A stretch of DNA of 64,000 bases. Source: Capitulum mitella. Its lineage: Eukaryota > Arthropoda > Thecostraca > Pollicipedomorpha > Pollicipedidae. Of the stretch, positions 12,371-22,237 are shown in pieces. Every line of letters begins with the position of its first letter. Position 1 is the first letter of the stretch. The notes beneath the pieces are model-generated. The model saw only the letters and a list, made by a program, of their open reading frames with translations, had not been told where the DNA came from and searched no databases. Where the stretch lies: contig CP099842.1 in the NCBI GenBank assembly GCA_030062745.1, positions 11,444,095 to 11,508,094 on the forward strand, given 5' to 3'. The position numbers and the translations under genes are program-made.

Positions 12371-13593
12371 TTAACCCTATTCCCGGAGGGCTAGACGGTA
12401 TGGCCGATTCCCGGCAGGGGGGGGCGGATTCGGCCCCCCCCCTGAGATCTCGAGAACTACTTATCCGATTTCATCGCAACAAACGGCAATCGATTTGCCG
12501 TGACGTGAACTACATTTTGATAAAAAGAAATTTTCAAAATTTTGAAATTTGTGGATACAGGGGGGCAAAAATGTCAAAATGGGGGGTACTTTTTGACTTC
12601 TTATAACTCCGTTGTTTATGGACCGATTTCGATGAAACTGGCATCAATCGAGAGATTATGGATAGGGCTTTTACCATGGGTATGCAAATTTGAAATTTTG
12701 AGAAAATTCATGGGCGTTCACAGGGTTTCAAAAATAGGGGGATTAGTTTTCCAATAACGGAATGAACAAAAGAGGCCAAAACACTTTTTTAGCTTCTGCT
12801 AGTCATGTTATGCTAAAGAAGTACAAATCGCATTACAATGTTTGTATAATGTTAGCATAGGCGGTGCCAGGGACATAAAAAAGGGGGAACTGTCATGGTC
12901 ACACGTTTCTCAGATCAACTTGTGACCTTTGACCTTAAATGACCTCCAGTGACCTTGGGGTCACCTGGAATGATGTCGTGTGCATTCAATATTATCTGTA
13001 AACGTTTTTAATCGATTAAATTCACTCTATTCCAAAAAATTCATTTTTTGGCTTTTGCGATATAGGGTACGCGCACTGACATTTTAGGTCATAGCTCCGT
13101 GACCTGACCTGATATCAAGCTGAAACTTGGTACACAAGTAGAGGGGATCTTTCTACGTCATATATATTCCGGGTTTGGCATTTGAAAAAACGGCGCCGAA
13201 ATTATTGTGAAAAAACAAATTTTGACTTTTGACCTTGACCTGACCTGGTAAAGTGACCTCAGATAAACAAAATTACATATGCACATTGCCCAACTATTTA
13301 GCTATATATTCATATAAAGTTTTAAGTTCTATCTTAAAAACTCTGTTTTTGGCAGACATTTTCCTTTTACCCTCAAGATGGCCAAAAATGACCTGAGGTG
13401 CCTCCCAAAAACGTTGCCTGGCTCCGCCCCTGAGCAAAATAGAATTTCGAAATTTTGTCACGGCGCGTAGAAGGAATAGCTAGGAAAAGTCACCAAGTTT
13501 CGTGAAGCTGCGTCAGAAAGCCTGGAATTGGCAAGCAAAAAACCCGAGGGGGGGGGCGGATTCCGCCCCCCCCCCTGCCGGGAATAGGGTTAA
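12371..13593 (+). mobile_element. Family A element, full-length copy A1
   Basis: TTAACCCTATTCCCGG at 12371 is matched by its exact reverse complement CCGGGAATAGGGTTAA ending at 13593, giving 16-bp ends that include the TTAA. Inside each end a GC-rich palindromic stretch carries a run of G or C. The 1.22-kb interior contains CAACAAACGGCAATCGATTT, a GTTAGCATAGGCGGTGCCAG block, TTTGACCTTGACCTGACCTG and CTGGCTCCGCCCCTGAG. TTAA duplication with CCC ends is typical of piggyBac-type transposition; no transposase frame is present. Four more copies lie in this window (18190-18480, 44327-44979, 49844-51048, 57080-58224). Confidence 0.9.
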
Positions 13594-13595
13594 CC

Positions 13596-13757
13596 AGGGG
13601 CGCAATCAGGGATTTTTTGAGGAGGGGGCCGGAGCCCAGTGTGAGCTGAAATCATACGAAGACCGCCTGCTGGGAAGACGATGTGTAATGCTTTCACAAA
13701 AAATGTGGGTCTAAGGAGAAAGTCCGGGCCCCCGGGCCCGTCTTTGGCTGCGCCAAT
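13596..13757. mobile_element. Small MITE-like piece next to A1
   Basis: CAGGGGCGCAATCAGGGATT at 13596 and CTTTGGCTGCGCC near 13757 form weak inverted ends around about 130 bases. The CAGGGGCG start resembles the ends of small hAT-like or Chapaev-like MITEs in animals. Only one copy is seen, and the ends match poorly, so the call is tentative. Confidence 0.3.
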
Positions 13758-13761
13758 ACCC

Positions 13762-14665
13762 TTAACACTTGCCGGTATGGGACCTTCTGCATAAGGCGGA
13801 CGTAGAGGGGAGAGGGAGGTTGGTACGGTCCCCCCAGCCATTTCAACACCTTGCGTCCTAGAGTGTCGCGGAAAAAACAGTGTGTTCCACGTGACGAGAT
13901 CTCACGACTGGCATCCCTTCTTAAGGTCTTAGGTTAACGGATGATTTTCCACATCGGGTCAAATGTCAAAAATTGGCAGAAAGTGGTACTTTCTGAGTTA
14001 AGTGCAAATGAACGCCAAAGAATAAATGATGATGAAACGGAACGGATACCATAATGTCCGTCAATCAATTATGAGTCTCTCTGTACACCACATGATTGTA
14101 TTTAACCCCTGGAGTCCGATCCAGGCCACGCTAGGCCAATCCTTGTCAAGCGGGATCGTCAGCTTCAATGCGTTCTCGGAACTGTAGAAGCATTTTTTGT
14201 ACACAGTTAAAGATGCTCAAGTCAAATGTAGTATCTCAATGAACAAACACTATTGTCAAATAACATATAAGGGTCACCTTAGGTTACCCAAGGTCATCTG
14301 AATCCAGTGACCTACGGTGACCTCGATTTAGCTGAAAATCGTAACATAGATACCTTAAAAGCGTTTTTCGAGTTGAGATCCAAAACAAAGTCGAATTTTA
14401 GGCATGTCCTCATATTGTGGACCCATCATTCCGTGGCCGACGCCGCTCTGCCCGTCGTAGCAAAAGTCAGGCGTCCGTTGCATTGCGCCCTCTTTAGATG
14501 AAATAAAGGATAAACTGCACCAAATTTATACCATTCGATTCCTTTCAACTTCAGGAATCCGAATATATAGGTTGTTTTGCAATACCTATTTCCTATCGCA
14601 TTCCCAAAGATAAAAATAACGTGTTTCTCGTCGTACCTTATGACCACACGACATGAGCTCATGAC
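13762..14665 (+). mobile_element. Family G repeat, copy G1
   Basis: Begins TTAACACTTGCCGGTATGGG and shares a long colinear stretch with 22238-23072. Shared marks include CCTTCTGCAT, GTCGCGGAAAAA, GTGACGAGATCT, AATGAACGCCAAAGAA, GATGAAACGGAACGGATA, GAATATATAGGTTG and the CCTATCGCATTCC end. No coding frame is conserved between the two copies. G1 lies inside the hAT element and G2 does not, so G moved or was captured independently. A run of C with CACCACCAAACC follows at 14699-14725. Confidence 0.75.
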
Positions 14666-15428
14666 CCTCGGAAAACCTCAGCGGGGTTGCACCATTCCGC
14701 CCCCCCCCCCCCCTCACCACCAAACCCCTAAGAGGATTCATGAATTTGTACAAGAGTATCTCAGACAAATAAAAATGTTTGGAAAATAGGAGGATGCGCG
14801 ACGAAATGGTCGGCTGAGCATATGCTGGCTGTTATTACACGTTGAGCATGAGTCCAATCCTTGCAAATAATGCCTCAAGCGTTTTGAACTAAGATGAAAA
14901 AGTAGTGCTTCAGTCAGACCCTGGAACTGTCAGACACATCGACAGTGTAATATAGCAAGGCATGTTGCTCCTGAAACGGTTTTATAGACAGACGTAAGAA
15001 CGTCTCGATTGTACACCGCAAGGCCAAATATCCGGCAATATCCGGCCGGATCATGGAAATATCCGGCCGGATACCGGATACCGGATAATCTCAAATATCC
15101 GGCCGGATATCCGGCCGGACCGGATATCCGGTGCATCCCTACACAGACGTAAGTAATACCAGGAACCTCAAAAAGTTTGCAAAAATTGCATATTTTGGAA
15201 AAAACAGGTTCTCGCGAATAAAGCTCCGCCAGTTGTGTAGATTGCTAGCTAATGAATTTTTACACAATTTAAGCATGAAAAACCATCAAAAGAACCACTA
15301 AGATCAATAAAATTTACATGGATAGTCTTTTTTCGCCAAAACAAACGACCACTAAAATTAGTTCCCGTCAATTTCTTACTGCGTACGGGTACGGCACACG
15401 CCGACAGCCGACGCAGATTTGCGTGTCT

Positions 15429-15796
15429 TTAACTCAACGTTTCGGCGTATATATTAAACAAGTCCAAGAAATTAGATGTGTATCGGAATTTGCGCACCTT
15501 TACATGTGCGCCAGTGCCTTTACCTATGCGTTATTAGGCACAGCCCTTGAGTTCCAGGCCATTTCTTGGTCTCATGCAATCGGCAGTGAGAAAACATATA
15601 TAGGACGTAAATTGCTTACATACTATCTGAAACTAAACATGAAACCGGTTTCGAGCTCTACTCGTCACAAGCTTTACCACAGCGTGCTTATTTTTGTCGC
15701 GCGACCAACCTTTCGTGAGTTAGAGTAGGGGCGGTCAACTCCCCCTCCCCCCAGTCGAGCGTGGTCGTGGCCGACCGACGGTCGTGCGCGGGTTAA
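15429..15796 (-). mobile_element. Module J', inverted partner of J
   Basis: Starts TTAACTCAACGTTTCGG and ends GACCGACGGTCGTGCGCGGGTTAA, the reverse complement of module J at 10991-11356. A 136-codon open frame on the plus strand spans most of it (15318-15728). Its translation matches the minus-strand frame of J in blocks such as EIRCVS, YAL and KTYIG. There is no known domain. It shares the TTAA at 15793-15796 with module I'. Confidence 0.8.
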
Positions 15797-16628
15797 AGAC
15801 ACGGCAATTTTCGCGCCGGCTGTCGGCGTGCGCCGCAGCCGTACGCAGTAAGAAATTAACGGGAAATAATTTTAGCGTTCCTTTATTTTCGTGACATAAG
15901 CCTATCCATGTAAATTTTATTGATCCTAGTGTTTCTTGTGATGGTTTTTCATGCTTTAATTTGGGAAATATTCATTAGTTAGCAATCTACACAACTGGCG
16001 GAGCTTTATTCGCGAGAGTCTGTTTATTTCCGAAATATGCATTTTTTCAAACTTTTTGAAGTTCTTGGTATTACTTACGCCTGTGCAAGCCAGTTCTGCC
16101 ACTTTCTACCCATTCTGAGTAATTCATCGCTGACGGTGATACATTTTGGCTTACAACAGTTATTCGTGACCTGCCTCAAGTCAATGGCTGGAAGTCATTG
16201 ATACTTTACCCAATGACGGTAACTAGATGTCTGCTTCACTCCACACTAAAAATGTTATGAAATATTTCGTCGGTTTCCGAAAAAACGACGACACGTATTC
16301 AAAATGGGGTTGACAGTACGTCGATGACTCAGAAAATTCCGAAAAATCTGAGATAGTAGATTTGTTGTATCTATCAGGATCACTAATCCCTGAAAGTATT
16401 ATTGTGATATCTTTTTTGCGAAGAAGTTACAGGGCGCTAAACTTTTTTGGACATGGGCCCATTTGACCTGACCTAGGTCAGGCACCTGACCTGACCTGTG
16501 GTCAAAACTTTGACACAAGGTGTAAAAATGATTAAGCAAAAGGTACACAAAGTTTCGTGCCTCTGTTTGTTTGTTCTCTCGCAATCAGGGGGGCGGTCAA
16601 CGGCACCCCCAGTCGGGGGCGGGATAAA
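15793..16628 (-). mobile_element. Module I', inverted second copy of I
   Basis: From TTAAAGACACGGCAATTTTC to the GTCGGGGGCGGGATAAA end, this is the reverse complement of module I with about 80 percent similarity by eye and no hAT insertion. It therefore shows what the empty site looks like around CTGTGCAAGCCAGTTCTGCC (16081 onwards). The terminal TTAA has drifted to ATAAA. At 16466-16499 there is a palindromic run of TGACCT and AGGTCA half-sites. Confidence 0.8.
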
Positions 16629-17479
16629 CATAACTTTAGGCCGCTTACATGTTGTTTTACGATATGCACTCCAAAGATTTTTGTTACTTTTCCCCTTCCA
16701 TGACACAGACAAACGGAAAACGCGCCATTACTAAGTATCATCAACTTTCATACAAATGAGACTTCAATGTGAAAATTGCTGCAAACATGCAAAGAATCGC
16801 AAAAATAGCCATGGCTCTGATCCCTCGTCAGCACGACAGTCGCTCACAGTTGTAGCATTTGTACGTCCGTGACATCAGCCATTCATCGTTGGCCTGTTAT
16901 GGCACATTTCTAGATTTCAGTCTCTGTAAGGGAGCGGTTCGTTTGGCAAACTGAGATCTCGGAAACAGTGTGCCTGATTTGCTGTAAGACAGTCCAGACG
17001 AATCTTGGGAACTTAATGTATCATTCTGAATTCTTTGATCCGGCAACGCTTGACGTGTTTTGTGCCCGCGACCTCCTGGGGGTGTCAAACCTCCCCTCGT
17101 TACCTTTGGATCCACCCGTCGGATATGAACTAATCTAACACCAATCGATAGCCCTGAGGCTTGCAATTCAGAAAACTAAGTAAGCCGTGGTCAAGTGACT
17201 GATGACGTCACAGGTCGCGTAAAATGCGTAATAAGACGTCGGAAAAACTGACATCATTTGTACACCATGTTATCGGTAATGCTGATTTTGGCGCCTTCAA
17301 CTGGGTGTGAAAGGAAAGGTCACGGTCTCCTGCATCAGAAGCACGCCAAAATTGTGAAACATGTCAGGTCACAGTCAGCCTGTGAAATATTGGTCTTACT
17401 TTACATGCCAAAGATCGATACATACTCGCAGCCGTTTTGATCTACGTGACAAAAAGGACGGAAGTAAAACCTTCTGATG
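16629..17479. other. Repeat-derived DNA, not resolved
   Basis: No gene is supported. A short stretch at 17040-17110 (CCGGCAACGC...CTCCTGGGGGTGTC) looks like a family B 5' end. A GATGACGTCACAGGTC motif at 17200-17215 is shared with family K. Boundaries between these pieces cannot be set by eye. Confidence 0.45.
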
Positions 17480-18120
17480 ACCAGTTTTGCATGACCTAGT
17501 TTTCCTCTAGTCCAGGACAGTCTAGATTAGATCAGATAAGGTTACCTTACTGTTTCTGACAAAAAGCAATCTGACACTTGCTGGGATTCTGAACTGCGTG
17601 AAATATAGGACTGAAATGATATCTCATAATAATAAAATTTATACTGGCTGCTCTTTTTTGGGTCAAAGTGAAGCCAGGTCAGAAGAGACAGTCATTTTTC
17701 TTTTTCCTACTGAGAACAATAATTGCTCTCTGTTGCTACTTAACGACCTTCCATAAACAACGTTGCATTTAATTTTGTTTTGACATCTACGTATAGCGTG
17801 ACCTGACATGACCTCACGTCGCATTTGGCGAACCCTGCTAAGAGGAGTATATATTTGCTTGTCTGGCTTGAACGATGGGGAAGGTCAGCGGCAACCATAT
17901 TCTATTACCTATGTACAGTACAAATCAGTCCAGCTGTCATTATGCATGTGACCTAGCATGACCCCTAGTGATGACGTGTCACGGTTGTGTATCTTTTTTT
18001 GGGAACCTTTTTCTTTCTTTCTTTGTGTCTTTTGTAAAACCGTAAAACCTTTCGTCATTCATGCATTACATTCGCGAATATTAAAAAAAAACAAGGATAT
18101 TCGAGCCACCGATCGAAAAG
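17480..18120 (-). mobile_element. Family B repeat, copy 2, minus orientation
   Basis: The reverse complement follows copy 1. It shows AATATTCGCGAATGTAATGC, TGCTAGGTCACATG, GGAAGG..TTAAGTAGCAACAG with AGAGAGCAATTATTGTTCTC, AGAAAAATGACTGTC and a tail that matches the 650-830 part of copy 1 (AGAATCCCAGC, CAGAAACAGTAA). The 5' TTAACCC end is missing, so this copy is truncated at its 5' side. Confidence 0.65.
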
Positions 18121-18189
18121 GCAATACGTGCACAAGGATTTACTTGTGACGCCATATCTCGATGATCTGGCCCAGCATGGAAACATGAA

Positions 18190-18480
18190 ATCCAGTGTCA
18201 TCGAAATCGATGAAACTGGGTTTCCAAAAACAATGGACTTATAAGAAGTCCAAAAATACCCCTAATTTTGATATTTTTGCCCCCCTGAATCCACGCCTTC
18301 TAAAATTTTGAAGATTTATTTTTGTAAAAATGTAGTTCACGTCATGGCCAATCGATTGCCGTTTCTTGCAATGAAATCGAATGCAATGAATCGAGATCTC
18401 AGGGGGGAGGCCGAATCCGCCGCCCCCCCCCCCCTGCCGGGAATGGACCATACCGTCTAGCCCTCCGGGAATAGGGTTGA
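18190..18480 (-). mobile_element. Family A element, truncated copy A2
   Basis: Only about 290 bases of one end remain. They comprise the stretch equivalent to CTTATAACTCCGTTGTTTATGG, the AAACGGCAATCGATTGGCC motif, the G/C-rich palindromic block with a run of C near 18423-18434, and the terminal CCATACCGTCTAGCCCTCCGGGAATAGGGTTGA (TTAA drifted to TTGA). The interior and the other end are gone. Confidence 0.8.
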
Positions 18481-18629
18481 CGTAACTGGATTAACGTGAT
18501 GTAACTGGTAAACGCATAAAGGTATTAACGTAACTCAGTCACATGAGCATGGAGTGGTTCCCCTGCCAACCCATTAAAGGGTAGGAAAGCTAAAAAAAAG
18601 AAAAACATGCTTTCCTATTTTCTCAATTA

Positions 18630-19450
18630 TACGAGAGGTACCCAGAAACTGTAAAATAGATACGCTACACCCTGCATTTCTCAACCTTTTCGATGGCTGT
18701 CTACAAGAACTCCTCATCTTGGCCTTCCAGCCAGGCATTCACAGTCGCTATAACGTCATCGCCGCCCATGAATCGCTGCCATCGCAAGTGTTCTTTCAAT
18801 TTCGGAAACTTCGAAGCCCGGCTCGCTCTGGGCAGCCACCTCAACGGCGGACTTGTAGCCGGAGGCGTTGTCCTGGAGCTGCAGCACGCCTTGTCCCAGC
18901 TTCCCTCGCCATTTCTGCCTGATGGCGTCACGCAGCCTTCTCACTAAGTTAGCATTTGCCTGTGATGGTGCCCCCTTTCTCGAGATAGTCAATAAGCAAA
19001 ACGCCTCTTGTCCATGAACACCGAGGCCAAGGCCTTGCCGGCTGAAACTGCAACATGTAACTTCTTCGGCGTCGGTGAGGATGTCTGCTTCCGGATTATG
19101 CTTTGCTGCTTCGATCTAGATCGAGGCAGTGAATCCATGCCTCATCTAAAGTGATGAGTTTGGAGGTAAAGCGGTCTAGGTCCTACTGGAGGAGCTCTAC
19201 ACAGCTCTTTGAAATCTTAAACCGACCTCTCTTCTGTGCGTCAGTTAACATTCGAGGCACTCATCTTGCAGAGACCTTATTAAGGTTTAGTTTGTTTGTA
19301 AGTATCAAATTGGAGTTGTCATATGAAGTGCTGACTTCCTGACCTATATGAGCGACAATGAGACCACGATCGTTCATCACCAGACCGCCAGACTTTGTCC
19401 TGATTTTCTTCGTTTACGGATGTTGAAGGTCGCCGTATTGACGAAGTAGG
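18630..19450 (-). pseudogene. Mariner-family transposase pseudogene
   Basis: On the minus strand, frames joined by shifts give the mariner protein order. First is PSTSVNEENQDKV (linker before the second HTH), then DRGLIVAHIGQEVSTS. KVSARWVPRMLTDAQKRGRF follows, then ITLDEAWIH with the first catalytic D. LLIDYLEKGGTITGK and LQLQDNASGYKSAV with the second catalytic D come next, then FPKLKEHLRWQRF and NAWLEGQDEEFL. The block normally reading YSPDLAPSDF, with the third catalytic D, is missing; QSEPGF runs directly into the FPKLKEHL segment in a shifted frame at about 18808-18814. Stops also fall in the middle and C-terminal parts. The terminal inverted repeats were not identified. It cannot encode active transposase. 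Confidence 0.9.
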
Positions 19451-19745
19451 CGTCCCGCTCTAGACTCCCTTATCGGGCAGGCGCCAGACCCGGGCTCGCC
19501 ATACATGGCCTGCACCGGGAGACACTATTTGAACAGTGTGTCTGCCTTCCCTTCTGCCAGTCTTTCCGTACGGAAATCTTCGCTCCCATCCTGCGCCCAA
19601 ACGGTTTAGCGGGTCGGTACGTGCCGCGCACCGTTCGAAGGGTCTTGCGCTCTGCCAGAGTGTGGGTTCCTTTTGTCGCGTTGCGGCCAGACAATGGCGC
19701 GTGATGCACGCTTCAAGGGCAATTTTTAGCCCGAGGGATAACACG

Positions 19746-20946
19746 TTAACCCAGCAATGACTGGGGTATTTCGCCACCCTCCCCAGCCACTGGACTGTGG
19801 CAAAATACTCTCCTCCCGTCTGTCTCGACAACCAATAGTTTGATTCGGCTGCTTCAAATCGATAGCGTCAAACCCTGCGGCCCCATGACTTACACATTTC
19901 TTTATTTTGGGATCACTGGTGACGTAACAGGTCAGAACAAACACCAAAAAGGTGATCATTTTTTCCAGAGTCGCCTAATAACAATGATGAGCAGACCGGG
20001 ACTGAAGTTGGCGTTGCGATATGTTCCTGACAGCTTAATCTCATATTCTAAATGACACCTATGCGAGTTATAAAAGGTCAAGGTCACAGGTTGGAGCAAA
20101 TTTGACTTGTGATAACATGTCATGCAATACATGTTCGCTGGCCCATCTGACACCGAGATTCTAAAGACACTTTCAAAGAGCACTGGGCGCAAAAAAAACT
20201 TGGAATGGTCTTAACTGTCCTGCAAATGCAGCATTGCAACATTTTGTAGTTCCAAATTCGGAATACCAAGAACACGCTAGTGAACTTCATCTGACATCTC
20301 TGGATGGCCCTACAAGTCATTAGTCCCATCTTGCACATTTCCATGGAATGTTGCACAACATTGCAAACGTCAGTATCTCTACACCGGTCATCCGGAACGT
20401 CATACGAATGCCGCCAGCTTATTTGCTAAGCTGCAATCCCCACATATCCACCAAGGATCAAACTACGAGGAAATATTGACATGTGGTAAGAAACTGCTGT
20501 GTAAGCTGCACGTTTAGCTTCTTGCGAGAAAATTTGATAATTCATCTAGACGTACCCAAAAATAAGTTCATTCAGTTCCTAAAATGTGTTTTCACTGAAC
20601 CAGGGGAATAAAAAATACGCATTTGACCTAGGATGACCTAGCATGGGGTCAGATTAGTTCCACATTGAACTCTGAGGTCATGTTGATAAGCAGTGCAACC
20701 CGCAGTCACCATACATTGTAAAAGCATCGATAATACGGCAGTGAAGTAAAACTGAACGTCGAATTGCAAAATATGGCCGTCTTTATGACGTCCCTAAAAC
20801 GTGACTCAAGATGACCTCGTTTCCAAATTTGCGTCAGTATGTGCGCAATTGATGTTACAAAGGCACTGAACGTTCCAGGACGCTGCGTTTAATGTTTTGG
20901 GGGATATCTAAAAAAATGCACCAGAGGGGAGGGACGTTGAACGTTT
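19746..20946 (+). mobile_element. Family C element, near full-length copy
   Basis: Opens TTAACCCAGCAATGACTGGG, with GGTATTTCGCCACC next. It then carries AAATCGATAGC, GGTGACGTAACAGGTC, GTCAAGGTCACAGGTTGG, CATGTCATGCAATAC, ACACCGGTCATCCGGAA, CTGCAATCCCCAC, GCATTTGACCTAGGATGACC and TTTATGACGTCC, and ends near GGGACGTTGAACG. The order matches the copies at 8283-9376 and 40463-41790. There is no conserved coding frame. The 3' end has decayed and a hairpin follows at once. Confidence 0.85.
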
Positions 20947-20988
20947 CCCCATGAGTAGCATGAGTAGCACTACCTGCTACTCATGGGG
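20947..20988. repeat. Perfect 14-bp hairpin
   Basis: CCCCATGAGTAGCA (20947-20960) and TGCTACTCATGGGG (20975-20988) are exact reverse complements around a 14-base loop, which itself repeats TGAGTAGCA. A third partial unit, TACTCATGGGGG, follows at 20991-21002. It sits exactly at the 3' end of the family C element. Confidence 0.75.
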
Positions 20989-20989
20989 A

Positions 20990-22237
20990 ATACTCATGGG
21001 GGTAGACGTGAATCGCCAACAGCGTCAAACGTCGTCTGGGTTTCAGCGATGTTTCTGGGTATCCACGGGTCGGATCGACTCGAAACGCGCCAGCTCAGCG
21101 CAAGAATTGCACGGGAAATTGTGTGGTGCACACCACGTTTCAGTGCTCGAGGCACGTGTCACGCGCAAGCGGTGGCAATGTAAAAAAGTCGTTTTTGAAC
21201 GTTGTTATGAATTGAGTGTGGTGTTGGCCATCCAGATGTCGCAGCGACACGAAAAAACGCTACAGTGTAACTTCGTGGTGCTTGGTACCAAAAGCCCGAC
21301 GGTTCCGGCGCATGATTCGGGCGCAAAGCCACCTGAGAGGAGACGATGCACTCATTCTCGAACCCCTAATCGATACCACTTTAATATCGCATACAGGCTC
21401 TCGACTTTTTGCAATGAAAATCACATCGACGGGTAACCCATTTTATGCTCCATATCAACCCCCAAAATTGTCGTATTTTGTTGTAATTTGTTTGCAATAG
21501 GTCCTTTGGTAAAGTCCTGCATGTCCCAATGCAGATTTGTCCCGAACAAAAATAACATCCCGGCTGCAGTCGCTGGCCCAATTGACACTCAAATAAAATG
21601 AATAGCGCAGGTGTTGTTCAAAACGTAGGACACGTAGCCGAAACTCAGCACATTTCGTTATCAAAGCAGTCCTGGTCTCAGAACGCTGACTTGGCCCCCC
21701 AGGGATGGTGACTCGAAACAGATATTTTCTGAAAAGAAATGCACAGCACATCGCAAAGCGCCCTGTGTGTGCTTAAGAAGAATGTCGGTGTGTCGTTCAT
21801 GGGCAACGAACAAAGTGACTATTTCCCATGTTTTTCGCCTTCTACGTTGGACGTTGAAACATTCACCGAGATCAGATCATCAAAGAGAATGCAAAGTAAA
21901 ATAAAGTGCTCTTAGAAACGAGGTCTGCCATGCACAGGGGGAGTCCAGCAAGGAGCACGTAACCCTTGTTTATGACAATTCGCACCCCAAGGCCCAAAAG
22001 CAGTCAGAGATCCAAACGGTCACATTGCTTCCAGACCGATTCTATTGGAAGCCAGGCAGTCCAGTGATCGTAAACATTTGGACGGAATAAGCGGCAAGCA
22101 CTAGTTTTAATCCATCTCCACAGATTTACAAAACCTACATTATGCCAATGCCCATAGAACAAAATTACCAGGGTCACCTGTTGGATGTAGATGCAGACGT
22201 ACGCGCACATTGGTAGAGAACCCAAGCTGATGTAGTG
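20990..22237. other. Unassigned DNA
   Basis: No gene is supported. A 161-codon frame (20951-21436 plus) starts inside the hairpin repeat and has no recognisable domain. No repeat partner was recognised in this window for 21100-22200. Confidence 0.45.

Larger units (their letters stand above)
11927..15141. mobile_element. hAT-type element with exact 8-bp target duplication
   Basis: Left end TAGGGATGCACCGGATC (11927 on) and right end ATCCGGTGCATCCCTA (to 15141) are inverted. They are flanked by the identical octamer CACAGACG at 11919-11926 and 15142-15149. TAGGG/CAGGG termini with 8-bp duplications are the hallmark of hAT transposons. Both subterminal regions (11940-12043, 15027-15130) are built of many CCGGATA/ATCCGG repeats in both orientations, the usual transposase-binding design in this superfamily. 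I see no hAT transposase (no BED finger, no dimerisation region), so it is non-autonomous. The interior is occupied by a family A element (12371-13593), a small MITE-like piece and a family G copy. It interrupts module I. Confidence 0.9.
11353..15432 (+). mobile_element. Module I of the composite, split by a hAT insertion
   Basis: The two parts 11353-11926 and 15150-15432 together give about 857 bp, colinear with the inverted copy I' at 15793-16628. The left end is TTAACCCGCCCCGACTGG and the right end is GCGTGTCTTTAA, so the module is bounded by TTAA on both sides and shares those tetranucleotides with the J modules. It contains a dense AGGTCA cluster at 11497-11535. Everything from 11927 to 15141 is a later insertion with its own internal repeats. 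Confidence 0.8.

Noticed and set aside
18693-18947. Plus-strand frames across the mariner relic
   Set aside because: They are the complement of recognisable mariner transposase segments on the minus strand.
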